Shown: piece by piece, positions 7,848 to 15,485 of the stretch
Numbering within the stretch: position 1 is the first letter of the stretch
How the letters are laid out: each line of letters starts with the position of its first letter
DNA from: WQXF01 sp031552825
GTDB lineage: Bacteria > Bacillota > Clostridia > Christensenellales > Aristaeellaceae
DNA: 64,000 nucleotides
Direction of reading: 5' to 3'
Assembly: GCA_031552825.1 (NCBI GenBank)
Contig: JAVBMD010000004.1
Span: forward strand, 146,321-210,320
Translations under genes and position numbers: made by a program
The notes under the pieces: model-generated
Database searches by the model: none
Told to the model about the DNA's origin: nothing
What the model saw: the letters and a program-made list of their open reading frames with translations, nothing else

Positions 7848-8674
7848 TCCGGACATTGATGGAGATGTTTTCCTATGCGTTTCTGGTTCGGGCGGTAATC
7901 GTGGGTCTCTTGGTTTCGCTTTGCGCGGCGCTACTGGGCGTTAGCCTCGTGCTCAAGCGCTATGCGATGATCGGCGATGGACTTTCCCACGTGGGATTTG
8001 GTACGCTGGCCATCGCCACCGCTATGCAGGCCGCGCCGCTGCTGGTGTCCATTCCGGTGGTGGTGCTGGCGGCGTTTCTGCTGCTGCGCATTAGCGAAAA
8101 TAGCATGATCAAAGGGGATGCCGCCATCGCGCTCATTTCCAAGGCATCATTGGCCATCGGCGTGGTGGTGATTTCGCTGACGACCGGCATGAATACCGAT
8201 GTGTGCAACTACATGTTCGGCAGTATTCTGGCGATGAACAAAGACGATGTCGCGCTGAGCATCGCGTTGTGCGCCGTGGTTCTGGCGCTCTTCGTGCTGT
8301 GCTACCACAAGATTTTTGCCGTCACTTTTGACGAAACCTTTGCCCAGGCAACGGGTACCCGTACCGGCCTTTACAACATGCTGATTGCCTTTTTGACCGC
8401 GATCACCATCGTGCTGGGCATGCGGATGATGGGGGCGCTGCTGATCTCCAGCCTGGTGATCTTTCCGGCGCTGACATCCATGCGGGTTTGCAAACGGTTT
8501 CAGAGCGTGACCATTTGTTCGGCGGCGGTGTCGTTGGCGTGCTTTTTCTTGGGCGTGGTCGGGTCGTATCTGTACGCCATTCCTACCGGTGCAAGCGTGG
8601 TGCTGGTGAATGTTCTGGCATTCGGGCTATTCTGGTTGATTCACTTGTTGCGTGGAAGGGAGAGAATGATTTGA
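7844..8674 (+). CDS. znuB: Zinc ABC transporter permease (ZnuB type)
   Basis: Membrane channel subunit of the metal importer, 276 residues with about eight hydrophobic helices. The ABC-3 family pattern is clear: LKRYAMIGDGLSHVGFGTLAIA near residue 43, where family members have the DALSHA-like motif, and VLGMRMMGALLISSLVIFPALTSMRV near residue 185. ATG 7844 overlaps the znuC stop (ATGA). The downstream gene starts within its stop codon. Together with znuA and znuC it forms a complete importer. Confidence 0.94.
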   Translation: MIRTLMEMFSYAFLVRAVIVGLLVSLCAALLGVSLVLKRYAMIGDGLSHVGFGTLAIATAMQAAPLLVSIPVVVLAAFLLLRISENSMIKGDAAIALISKASLAIGVVVISLTTGMNTDVCNYMFGSILAMNKDDVALSIALCAVVLALFVLCYHKIFAVTFDETFAQATGTRTGLYNMLIAFLTAITIVLGMRMMGALLISSLVIFPALTSMRVCKRFQSVTICSAAVSLACFFLGVVGSYLYAIPTGASVVLVNVLAFGLFWLIHLLRGRERMI

Positions 8675-9150
8675 AACGTTTTTTGTTTATTGTGCTCACT
8701 GTGCTGATGGTAGGTGGTGGCGTCGCGCTAGCGGTTGGCGCTGCCGCGCCAGACCCCCAATCCGCTGACGATCTATCCGCCTATGAGGGCAAGGAAATAG
8801 TGGAAATCCGTGAAAAGATGTTTTTGGGGCAAATCAACGACATTTTCATGAACACCGACGATTATATCGGCAAGGTTATCAAGCTGCAGGGCATGTTTGA
8901 CGAAATGAAGAACGAAGAAAACGGTGTAACTTACTATTTTGTGTACCGCAATAGCCCCGGCTGTTGCGGCGCGGACGGCAGAGCCGCCTTTGAGTTTGTT
9001 TGGGATCAGCCGCAGCCAACGGTGAACGATTGGATTGAGGTGACGGGCGTGCTGGAATACTACGATGAAAACGGCGTGCAGTATATGCATCTGACAAACG
9101 TTTCATTGCAGGTGTTAGCGGAACGCGGGCAGGAGTTCGTGACGCAATAG
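8671..9150 (+). CDS. Secreted or anchored OB-fold-like protein of the zinc operon
   Basis: A 159-residue protein. Residues 1-24 form a signal or anchor segment. The rest, with DDYIGKVIKLQGMF, then RNSPGCCGADG (two adjacent cysteines), then NDWIEVTGVLEYYDENGVQYMHL, resembles the C-terminal domain of the TIGR03943/YcgQ proteins, which travel with zinc-stress genes. The start is TTG 8671, overlapping the znuB stop as TTGA with GGAAGGGAGAG upstream; no other start gives a signal peptide. It is the last gene of the zinc operon and ends before a strong hairpin. An accessory role in zinc supply is inferred from position and the CC motif. Confidence 0.7.
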   Translation: MKRFLFIVLTVLMVGGGVALAVGAAAPDPQSADDLSAYEGKEIVEIREKMFLGQINDIFMNTDDYIGKVIKLQGMFDEMKNEENGVTYYFVYRNSPGCCGADGRAAFEFVWDQPQPTVNDWIEVTGVLEYYDENGVQYMHLTNVSLQVLAERGQEFVTQ

Positions 9151-9196
9151 CGGGAGAGCTTTGTAACATACGGGCGAGCACGAAAAATGCGATCAC

Positions 9197-9244
9197 ACAC
9201 GAAAAAAGCCATGAAACGTTAGCATTTCATGGCTTTTTTCGTGT
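9197..9244. terminator. Bidirectional terminator between zinc operon and V-ATPase operon
   Basis: A perfect 20-bp stem (9197-9216 with 9225-9244) and an 8-base loop. The stem contains AAAAAAG/CTTTTTT, so both strands give a hairpin ending in a T-run. It serves the two convergent operons. Confidence 0.9.
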
Positions 9245-9251
9245 AATGCAT

Positions 9252-9887
9252 TTATCCTCTAGCCGCCAGCATGTCCTTCACCTTCATGAGCCGCGTGCGG
9301 GAACCGCGCTCATTTTCCTCGAGCTTCATCGCAATGCTGCGGATGTTCTGCTCCAAGTCCGGGATCATGACGTATTCCAGCGCGTTTACCCGGCGGCGCG
9401 CCTTCTCGATCTCGATGGCCAGCAAATTGCAGGTTTTTTCGATCTGCGCCAATTGGATCATCAGGGGAAGGGTCTTTGCCATGGTGGCGATCGCGCCGTC
9501 CAACTGCGCCGAGGTGGACGCTAGGCCGTAAGGCAGAACCGTCTCGCCCATGCTTTGCTCGTCGATGGCGATGCGGGGAACCTTGACGGACATGATGTTG
9601 TCATAGCCCAAGAGCAGCTTGGCTTGACGCGCGGGATAAAGCACCGCTTCCTCCAAGGCCTCAGGCTCCATAACGGCGCGCGCCAAGGCGAATTCGCGCA
9701 ACGCGAAGGTCAATTCCTCTTCCATCTGCATGCGTAAATCGCGGTTCTCGCGAACCAGCGCGATGAAACGGCGCACCATCTCATCCCGCTTGTCCTTGAG
9801 CAGCTTATGCCCGCGCTTGGCCGTCACCAGCCGCTTTTTCAGCCGGGTTAGCTCCATGCGCGTTGGGTTCACCTGTGCAAGCGGCAT
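9252..9887 (-). CDS. ntpD: V-type ATPase subunit D (central stalk)
   Basis: Rotor shaft subunit of the V/A-type ATPase, 211 residues, long coiled coil at both ends. The start PTRMELTRLKKRLVTAKRGHKLLKDKRDEM is the diagnostic NtpD/AtpD signature (PTR-L-LK-R---A-RGH-LLKDKRDEL). The C-terminal half keeps the RRVNALEYVMIPDLEQNI pattern. It overlaps the stop of subunit B by one base and is the last gene of the operon; the ntpH and ntpJ genes that follow in Enterococcus hirae are absent. Confidence 0.95.
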   Translation of the reverse strand: MPLAQVNPTRMELTRLKKRLVTAKRGHKLLKDKRDEMVRRFIALVRENRDLRMQMEEELTFALREFALARAVMEPEALEEAVLYPARQAKLLLGYDNIMSVKVPRIAIDEQSMGETVLPYGLASTSAQLDGAIATMAKTLPLMIQLAQIEKTCNLLAIEIEKARRRVNALEYVMIPDLEQNIRSIAMKLEENERGSRTRLMKVKDMLAARG

Positions 9888-11269
9888 TATGCATCCCCCT
9901 CACTGGGCAGGTAATGGTCAAGCATTTCGTCGCGTATGCGCTTGAGCTCGTTGCGCGGCAGGATGGACAGGAGCCTCCATCCGAGCGCCAAGGTCTCTTC
10001 GATATTTCGATTCTTCTCATAGCCCTGGGCCACGTATTCCCGCTCAAACGCATCGGCGAACGCAGCGTATTTTTTGTCCACGTCGGTCAGCGCCGCGTCG
10101 CCCAAGATGACGGCCAGTTCCTTGGCATCCTTGCCGCGAGAGTAGGCCGCGAACAGCTGGTTCATGGTCGGTGCGTGATCCTCGCGCGTTTTTCCCTTGC
10201 CGATGCCCTTGTCCTTCAGGCGGGAAAGGGAGGGCAAAACGTCGATGGGCGGCTGGACGCCCTTGCGGTACAAATCGCGGCTTAGGATAATCTGGCCCTC
10301 GGTGATGTAACCCGTCAAATCGGGGATCGGGTGCGTCTTATCGTCCTCCGGCATGGAGAGGATGGGGATCTGCGTAATGGAACCGGGCTTGCCGATCACG
10401 CGCCCCGCACGCTCGTACATCGAGGCCAAGTCGGTATACAGATAGCCCGGGTAGCCGCGGCGGCCCGGCACTTCCTTGCGCGCGGCGGAAACTTCGCGGA
10501 GCGCGTCCGCGTAGTTGGTGATATCGGTCATGATGACCAGCACGTGCATGCCCTTTTCGTAGGCCAAGTACTCCGCAGCGGTCAGCGCCATGCGCGGGGT
10601 GGCAATGCGCTCGATGGCGGGATCGTTGGCAAGGTTCATGAACAGCACCGCGCGCTCAATGGCGCCCGTGCGGCGGAAGTCGCTGATAAAGTAATCGGCT
10701 TCTTCAAAGGTGATGCCCACGGCGGCAAATACCACGGCGAAGGGCGTGTCGGTGCCTAGCACTCGCGCCTGCCGGGCGATCTGCGTCGCGAGCTGCGCGT
10801 GGGGCAAACCGGATCCCGAAAAGACCGGCAGCTTTTGTCCGCGCACGAGCGTGTTGAGGCCGTCAATGGCCGAAATACCGGTCTGGATAAACTCGGAGGG
10901 ATAGTCGCGGGCGGCGGGATTCAGCGGCTCGCCGTTGATGTCCAAGCGCTTTTCCGCGATCAGCTCCGGCCCGCCATCCTTCGGACGCCCGAGACCGTCG
11001 AACACGCGCCCCAAGATGTCCTCCGACACGGCGAGCTCGATGCTCCGGCCCAGAAAGCGCGCCTTCGCATCGTCGATCTTTAATCCGTTGGAGCTTTCGA
11101 AAAGCTGGACAAGCGCTTTGTCGCCGTTGACTTCCAGCACCTTGCCGCTGCGCACTTCGCCGCTGGCCTGCTCAATTTCCACCAGTTCATTGTAGGCGAC
11201 GCCTTCTACGCCTTCCACCAGCATCAGCGGTCCCACAACTTCTTTAATCGTTCGATATTCTTTGAACAT
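9887..11269 (-). CDS. ntpB: V-type ATPase subunit B (non-catalytic, head)
   Basis: Regulatory nucleotide-site subunit of the A3B3 head, 460 residues, the usual length. It begins MFKEYRTIKEVVGPLMLVEG and carries PVFSGSGLPHAQLATQIARQA, the degenerate P-loop that distinguishes B from A, and the conserved SLSRLKDKGIGKGKTREDH. It lies 2 bases after the subunit A stop and overlaps subunit D by one base. All catalytic partner genes are in the same operon. Confidence 0.97.
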   Translation of the reverse strand: MFKEYRTIKEVVGPLMLVEGVEGVAYNELVEIEQASGEVRSGKVLEVNGDKALVQLFESSNGLKIDDAKARFLGRSIELAVSEDILGRVFDGLGRPKDGGPELIAEKRLDINGEPLNPAARDYPSEFIQTGISAIDGLNTLVRGQKLPVFSGSGLPHAQLATQIARQARVLGTDTPFAVVFAAVGITFEEADYFISDFRRTGAIERAVLFMNLANDPAIERIATPRMALTAAEYLAYEKGMHVLVIMTDITNYADALREVSAARKEVPGRRGYPGYLYTDLASMYERAGRVIGKPGSITQIPILSMPEDDKTHPIPDLTGYITEGQIILSRDLYRKGVQPPIDVLPSLSRLKDKGIGKGKTREDHAPTMNQLFAAYSRGKDAKELAVILGDAALTDVDKKYAAFADAFEREYVAQGYEKNRNIEETLALGWRLLSILPRNELKRIRDEMLDHYLPSEGDA

Positions 11270-11271
11270 CC

Positions 11272-13038
11272 TTATCGTCCCCCCTCGTCCGAAAGCGCCG
11301 CCATCCGGGTGAGCAATTCGTTTTCGATTTCGTCAAAGCGGTGCATCTCGCTCTCGGGAATGTATTTCGTGCGCCCGATTTGATCGCGAACGGAAAGACC
11401 GATCACCTTGGAAAGCTCGGCTCCCGCGTCGAGCGCCTTTTGGCCTTGGGCAAGGAAGGCTAGAATCAGGCGCAGCATGCGGTACTGCTTGTTCATCGAC
11501 GTATAGGTATCCACTTCGTCGAACGCGTTTTGATGCAGATAATCCTCGCGGATGGAGCGCGCCGCTTCCAGCGTCAGGCGATCCTTCCAAGAAAGCGCAT
11601 CGATGCCCACCAGCCGGACGATTTCTTCAAGCTCGGCTTCTTCTTGCAGCACGCCCATGGCGGCGGCACGCAGCTCCAGCCAATCGGGCGAAACATTATC
11701 GGAGAACCAAGTGCCGAGCCGATCGATGTACAGCGAATAGGACATGAGCCAATCGATGGCCGGGAAGTGGCGCTTGTAGGCAAGCTGCGCGGAGAGACCC
11801 CAGAACACCTTCACGATGCGCAGCGTGGCCTGCGAAACCGGCTCGGAAATATCGCCGCCCGGCGGGGAAACGGCGCCGATGGCGGTTATGCTGCCGCTTC
11901 GGTCCTTTTGCCCCAAGCATTTTACCAACCCGGCGCGCTCATAGAACTCCGCGATGCGCGATCCCAAGTAGGCGGGATAGCCTTCCTCGCCGGGCATCTC
12001 TTCCAAGCGGCCGGACATCTCGCGCAGCGCTTCGGCCCAGCGGGAGGTGGAGTCGGCCATGATGGCGACCTTGTAACCCATGTCGCGGAAATATTCCGCG
12101 ATGGTAATGCCTGTATAGATGGAGGCTTCGCGCGCCGCCACCGGCATATCGGAGGTATTGGCGATGAGCACGGTGCGTTTCATTAGCGATTCTCCGGTGC
12201 GCGGGTCGTGGAGCTCCGGGAACTCCATCAGCACGTCGGTCATCTCATTGCCGCGCTCGCCGCAGCCCACGTACACGATGATTTCCGCGTCCGCCCACTT
12301 GGCTAGCTGGTGCTGCACCACGGTTTTGCCCGAGCCGAAGGGGCCGGGTACCGCGGCCACGCCGCCGCTTGCCACCGGGAAAAACGTATCGATAACCCGC
12401 TGACCCGTCACCATAGGGCCGGTGGGCGCCAGCTTTTCCAGATAGGGACGCCCCTTGCGCACAGGCCAGCGCTGCATCATCGTCAAAGCGATCTGCTGGC
12501 CGTCCGCTTGGCGAAGCACACAAACGGTGTCGGTCACCTTGGCCGCGCCGCTGTGGATGGAAACCACTTCGCCTTGGACGCCATAGGGCACCATCACGCG
12601 ATGCTCCACAACGGCGGTCTCCTGCACGATGCCAATCACATCGCCGGCGGATACCTTTTCGCCCACCAGCACGCGGGGCTCAAAGGGCCATACGCGCTCG
12701 CGATCCAGCGCGGGAACGTCCACGCCGCGAGAAATGCGCTCGCCGACTTGGGCGCGAATCTTGTCCAGCGGCCGCTGAATGCCGTCAAAGATCGATTCGA
12801 TCAGGCCAGGCCCCAATTCAACCGACAACGGCGTGCCGATCGACTCCACGGGCTCGCCCGGGCGCAGCCCCGAGGTCTCCTCGTACACCTGAATGGAGGC
12901 CAGATCTCCTCTGAGCTCGATGATCTCGCCCACCAAACGCTTATTGGAAACGCGCACAACATCGTACATGCGCGCATCGGCCATATTCTTCGCTACGATC
13001 AAAGGGCCGGCAACCTTGACGATCGTTCCCGCTGGCAT
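11272..13038 (-). CDS. ntpA: V-type ATPase subunit A (catalytic)
   Basis: ATP-hydrolysing head subunit, 588 residues. The Walker A loop is GPFGSGKTVVQHQLAKWAD, followed by YVGCGERGNEMTDVLMEFPEL with the catalytic Glu, and ADSTSRWAEALREMSGRLEEMPGEEGYPAYL. The non-homologous insert typical of V/A-type A subunits (about residues 110-190) is present, so this is not an F-type beta subunit. The ATG is at 13038, 5 bases after the end of the preceding subunit gene. Confidence 0.97.
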   Translation of the reverse strand: MPAGTIVKVAGPLIVAKNMADARMYDVVRVSNKRLVGEIIELRGDLASIQVYEETSGLRPGEPVESIGTPLSVELGPGLIESIFDGIQRPLDKIRAQVGERISRGVDVPALDRERVWPFEPRVLVGEKVSAGDVIGIVQETAVVEHRVMVPYGVQGEVVSIHSGAAKVTDTVCVLRQADGQQIALTMMQRWPVRKGRPYLEKLAPTGPMVTGQRVIDTFFPVASGGVAAVPGPFGSGKTVVQHQLAKWADAEIIVYVGCGERGNEMTDVLMEFPELHDPRTGESLMKRTVLIANTSDMPVAAREASIYTGITIAEYFRDMGYKVAIMADSTSRWAEALREMSGRLEEMPGEEGYPAYLGSRIAEFYERAGLVKCLGQKDRSGSITAIGAVSPPGGDISEPVSQATLRIVKVFWGLSAQLAYKRHFPAIDWLMSYSLYIDRLGTWFSDNVSPDWLELRAAAMGVLQEEAELEEIVRLVGIDALSWKDRLTLEAARSIREDYLHQNAFDEVDTYTSMNKQYRMLRLILAFLAQGQKALDAGAELSKVIGLSVRDQIGRTKYIPESEMHRFDEIENELLTRMAALSDEGGR

Positions 13039-13043
13039 AATGC

Positions 13044-13376
13044 TTATCCCTCTTTCTGAAATAAAATGTCAGCGCCCAGCGCCTTTTCCACGTTTTCCTT
13101 CAAGCGCTGCATGCCTACGCCAGCCGCGCCCTGGCTTCCCGGAATTGGAATGATCGCCGGGAATGTCTCCGCTTGATAACGGGAGAGGGTCTCTTCGATC
13201 AAGCCGATGGTTTGCTCGGTGACAAAGATCACCGCGCAACCTTGTTTCACCAGCTTTTTGAGCGCCGCCGCCGCTTCCTCAGCCGTTGTGGCCGGTATGA
13301 CCTCCATGCCCATCGCCTTGAACGCCAACACCGCGTCGCGCTCGCCCACTACGCCCATCTTTGCTACATCAGGCAT
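13044..13376 (-). CDS. ntpG: V-type ATPase subunit F (NtpG in Enterococcus naming)
   Basis: Small central-stalk subunit, 110 residues. The pattern KMGVVGERDAVLAFKAMGMEVIPA and CAVIFVTEQTIGLIEETL is typical of the family (GD/E-D-V-GF---G). The chosen ATG at 13376 overlaps the end of subunit C by 8 bases and gives the family's usual length; an upstream frame to 13397 would add seven residues lying inside the previous gene. It binds subunit D and couples the shaft to the rotor. Confidence 0.92.
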   Translation of the reverse strand: MPDVAKMGVVGERDAVLAFKAMGMEVIPATTAEEAAAALKKLVKQGCAVIFVTEQTIGLIEETLSRYQAETFPAIIPIPGSQGAAGVGMQRLKENVEKALGADILFQKEG

Positions 13377-14343
13377 ACAACTCACGCAACCTTTCACTTA
13401 CGGCATCCGGGGCAAACCCGTTGGCCTTGGATGCCAAGATCAGGCGGATGGCGGCGGCCTCCCGCTCGCGCAGCAGCACGTAGGCGATGAGCGGCTCGAT
13501 GGCCAGCGGATCCTTCCGTTTTGCGTCAAACAAATGCAGCAAGGCGTCGTCCGCCGCCTTTTCGAAGGCGGGCAACGCGTCCGCATCCACCGCTGCGTGA
13601 ATCGCCTGAGCGATCTTTTCGCCATAGGGTTTTAGCAAGCCCGGCAGCTTGTTCGGATGCTCGTACGCCTCGAGCCACTGGGCATCGCGAACCGTGCCGC
13701 CGGGGAGAAGAAATTGTTCGAAAAAGGAGCTGTTCTTGCCCATTTTCAAACAGCGCACCAACATGACCGCGCACTGCAAATCAACCTTGGCAACAAAATA
13801 GGCAAACACGGTGAAGGAACGCTCCGCCGCTAGGCTTTCGAAAATCCAAGCGAACATGGCTTTGTCCAAACTGACGTCGATATCGAGCGGATCCTCCCGA
13901 ACGGCCAAGCGCTTTTCCAGCGCCTCCATCGCCTCGCGGAGGGGCGCCGGCAAAAGCGGGTATTTTCTTTCCTCTACCGCATGGCGCAACTGCTCCACCG
14001 GGAACATGCCGCATTCGGACAGGTTTTCCGCCGCTTGCGATAGGCAGCGCGCCTTGAGCAACGTTTTGAGATTGTGGACATCGAACCGGACGAGAAAGCA
14101 GTCCGTGACGCGCGGATTCGGCGTCACCTCTTGCAGAAAGGCATACGCCTTTTGCACATGCTCGGACGCGATGCGCTCATAGTCCTCGTGCTGCTGATCG
14201 AATAAGCCCGTATCCTGCAAAACGCGCAGCGCTTCGGGCAACGTGCTCGCGGAAAGGAGCCGCTCCATCGTTGTCGCGTCCAACTTTTCGCGCAGCAAGA
14301 CGCTGATGCGGCCTACTGCATAAGCATTGCTTTGTTGCGGCAA
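13369..14343 (-). CDS. ntpC: V-type ATPase subunit C (rotor-stalk adaptor)
   Basis: Funnel-shaped subunit that seats the shaft on the proteolipid ring, 324 residues, with the family start NAYAVGRISVLLREKLD and a mostly helical body including DCFLVRFDVHNLKTLLKA. The start is a TTG at 14341-14343, six bases after GAAGGAGGG; the upstream ATG at 14364 overlies that ribosome-binding site itself and would add residues unlike the family. It is 26 bases after subunit E. Confidence 0.93.
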   Translation of the reverse strand: MPQQSNAYAVGRISVLLREKLDATTMERLLSASTLPEALRVLQDTGLFDQQHEDYERIASEHVQKAYAFLQEVTPNPRVTDCFLVRFDVHNLKTLLKARCLSQAAENLSECGMFPVEQLRHAVEERKYPLLPAPLREAMEALEKRLAVREDPLDIDVSLDKAMFAWIFESLAAERSFTVFAYFVAKVDLQCAVMLVRCLKMGKNSSFFEQFLLPGGTVRDAQWLEAYEHPNKLPGLLKPYGEKIAQAIHAAVDADALPAFEKAADDALLHLFDAKRKDPLAIEPLIAYVLLREREAAAIRLILASKANGFAPDAVSERLRELYA

Positions 14344-14369
14344 ATAAAACCCTCCTTCACACATTCACC

Positions 14370-14966
14370 TTAGGCGGGAAACAGGATGGACGCCGTTTCG
14401 CCTTCCATCTCGTCCCTAGCTGCGCGAAGAAGCGAATCATAGCTGCAATTCACTTCCATGCCGTTTAGCGAAAGCACAAATCCCCCCTGAAGCGGGCGGC
14501 GCTCGGCGGACAGGCCGAGCGAACCGGGCTTCCCGGCTTTCTTCAGCGCTAGATTTACCTGCGCCATGAAGGCATCATCAAAAAGCCTCGCGTCCCCCTC
14601 GGAAACAATCAGGGTTTCGTTTCCTTGGGCATTCGAAAGCAAGATTCGCTCGTGGAAAGCCCGCGCCGCGTCTTTGGGCATGGCAAGCATCTTTTGAAGC
14701 GCCGCCGCAAACGCTTGGTCGATTTCCGCGCGCTTCATTTCGAGTTGCTTTTTGCGCTCTTCAAGGCTCGCCATGCGGAGCATACGATCCCGCAGCGCTT
14801 CCGCCTCGTTTTGCGCTTCGCTCATAGCGGCTTTGCGCTTTTGCTCCGCGGCTTCGTCAAACGCTTTTTGCAGCGTTTCCGTCTTTTCGCGCGCCGCGTC
14901 GAGCAAACGCTCCGCATCGCTGCGCGCGTCGACCGCGATTTTCTCTAGGATGGCGTCGATATTCAT
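14370..14966 (-). CDS. ntpE: V-type ATPase subunit E (peripheral stalk)
   Basis: Peripheral-stalk subunit, 198 residues. The first about 100 residues are a charged Ala/Glu/Arg-rich coiled coil (for example DAERLLDAAREKTETLQKAF), followed by a globular part ending GGFVLSLNGMEVNCSYDSLL, which corresponds to the family motif GG----ng-i--N-T-d. It pairs with the NtpF subunit to form the stator. It lies 11 bases after the proteolipid gene. Confidence 0.93.
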   Translation of the reverse strand: MNIDAILEKIAVDARSDAERLLDAAREKTETLQKAFDEAAEQKRKAAMSEAQNEAEALRDRMLRMASLEERKKQLEMKRAEIDQAFAAALQKMLAMPKDAARAFHERILLSNAQGNETLIVSEGDARLFDDAFMAQVNLALKKAGKPGSLGLSAERRPLQGGFVLSLNGMEVNCSYDSLLRAARDEMEGETASILFPA

Positions 14967-14977
14967 CGTTCTATCCC

Positions 14978-15451
14978 CTATTTGGCGAACTGAACCAGCA
15001 AGAAGGAAGCCAGCAGCGCAAGTACCGCGTAGGTCTCCACCGTAACGGTCATCGTGATGCCCTTACCCGATTGCTCCGGGCGGCGAGCCACCATGTTGAT
15101 CGCGGCCGCGCCAACTTGGCCTTGGTAAACCGCAGAGCCGAAGCCTACGATGGCGATGGGCAGGCAGCCGATCAAAATGTGCATGCCGGTATCAACCGAT
15201 ACGGGCATCATGCCCGTCGCGCTGATAAAGCCGACCTTAAAGAGCACGATGAGGCCGATCAGAAAGCCGTACAGTCCCTGCGTACCCGGCAGCAGCTGAA
15301 TGACCAGCACCTTGCCGAACAGATCGGGATCTTCGGAGCACACACCCGCAGCCGCTTGGCCCGCGATGCGAATGCCCAAGGCAGAGCCCAGACCGCTCAA
15401 AAATACCGCCAACACTACTCCCACCAACGCCAATACCTGTCCCAGTTCCAT
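14978..15451 (-). CDS. ntpK: V-type ATPase subunit K, rotor proteolipid with Na+-site residues
   Basis: A 157-residue, four-helix 16-kDa-type proteolipid of the membrane rotor. The first hairpin has LLPGTQGLYG (Thr57, Gln58), the second has YQGQVGAAA (Gln110) and TVETYAVLA (Glu139). In the Enterococcus hirae structure the Na+ is held by Leu61, Thr64, Gln65, Gln110 and Glu139, in the same local sequences. The residues seen here therefore predict Na+ rather than H+ transport. Only the second hairpin carries the carboxylate, as in the E. hirae protein. Confidence 0.96.
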   Translation of the reverse strand: MELGQVLALVGVVLAVFLSGLGSALGIRIAGQAAAGVCSEDPDLFGKVLVIQLLPGTQGLYGFLIGLIVLFKVGFISATGMMPVSVDTGMHILIGCLPIAIVGFGSAVYQGQVGAAAINMVARRPEQSGKGITMTVTVETYAVLALLASFLLVQFAK

Positions 15452-15485
15452 AACGCAGTCCTCCTAAATGTATTCTTTTGATTAT

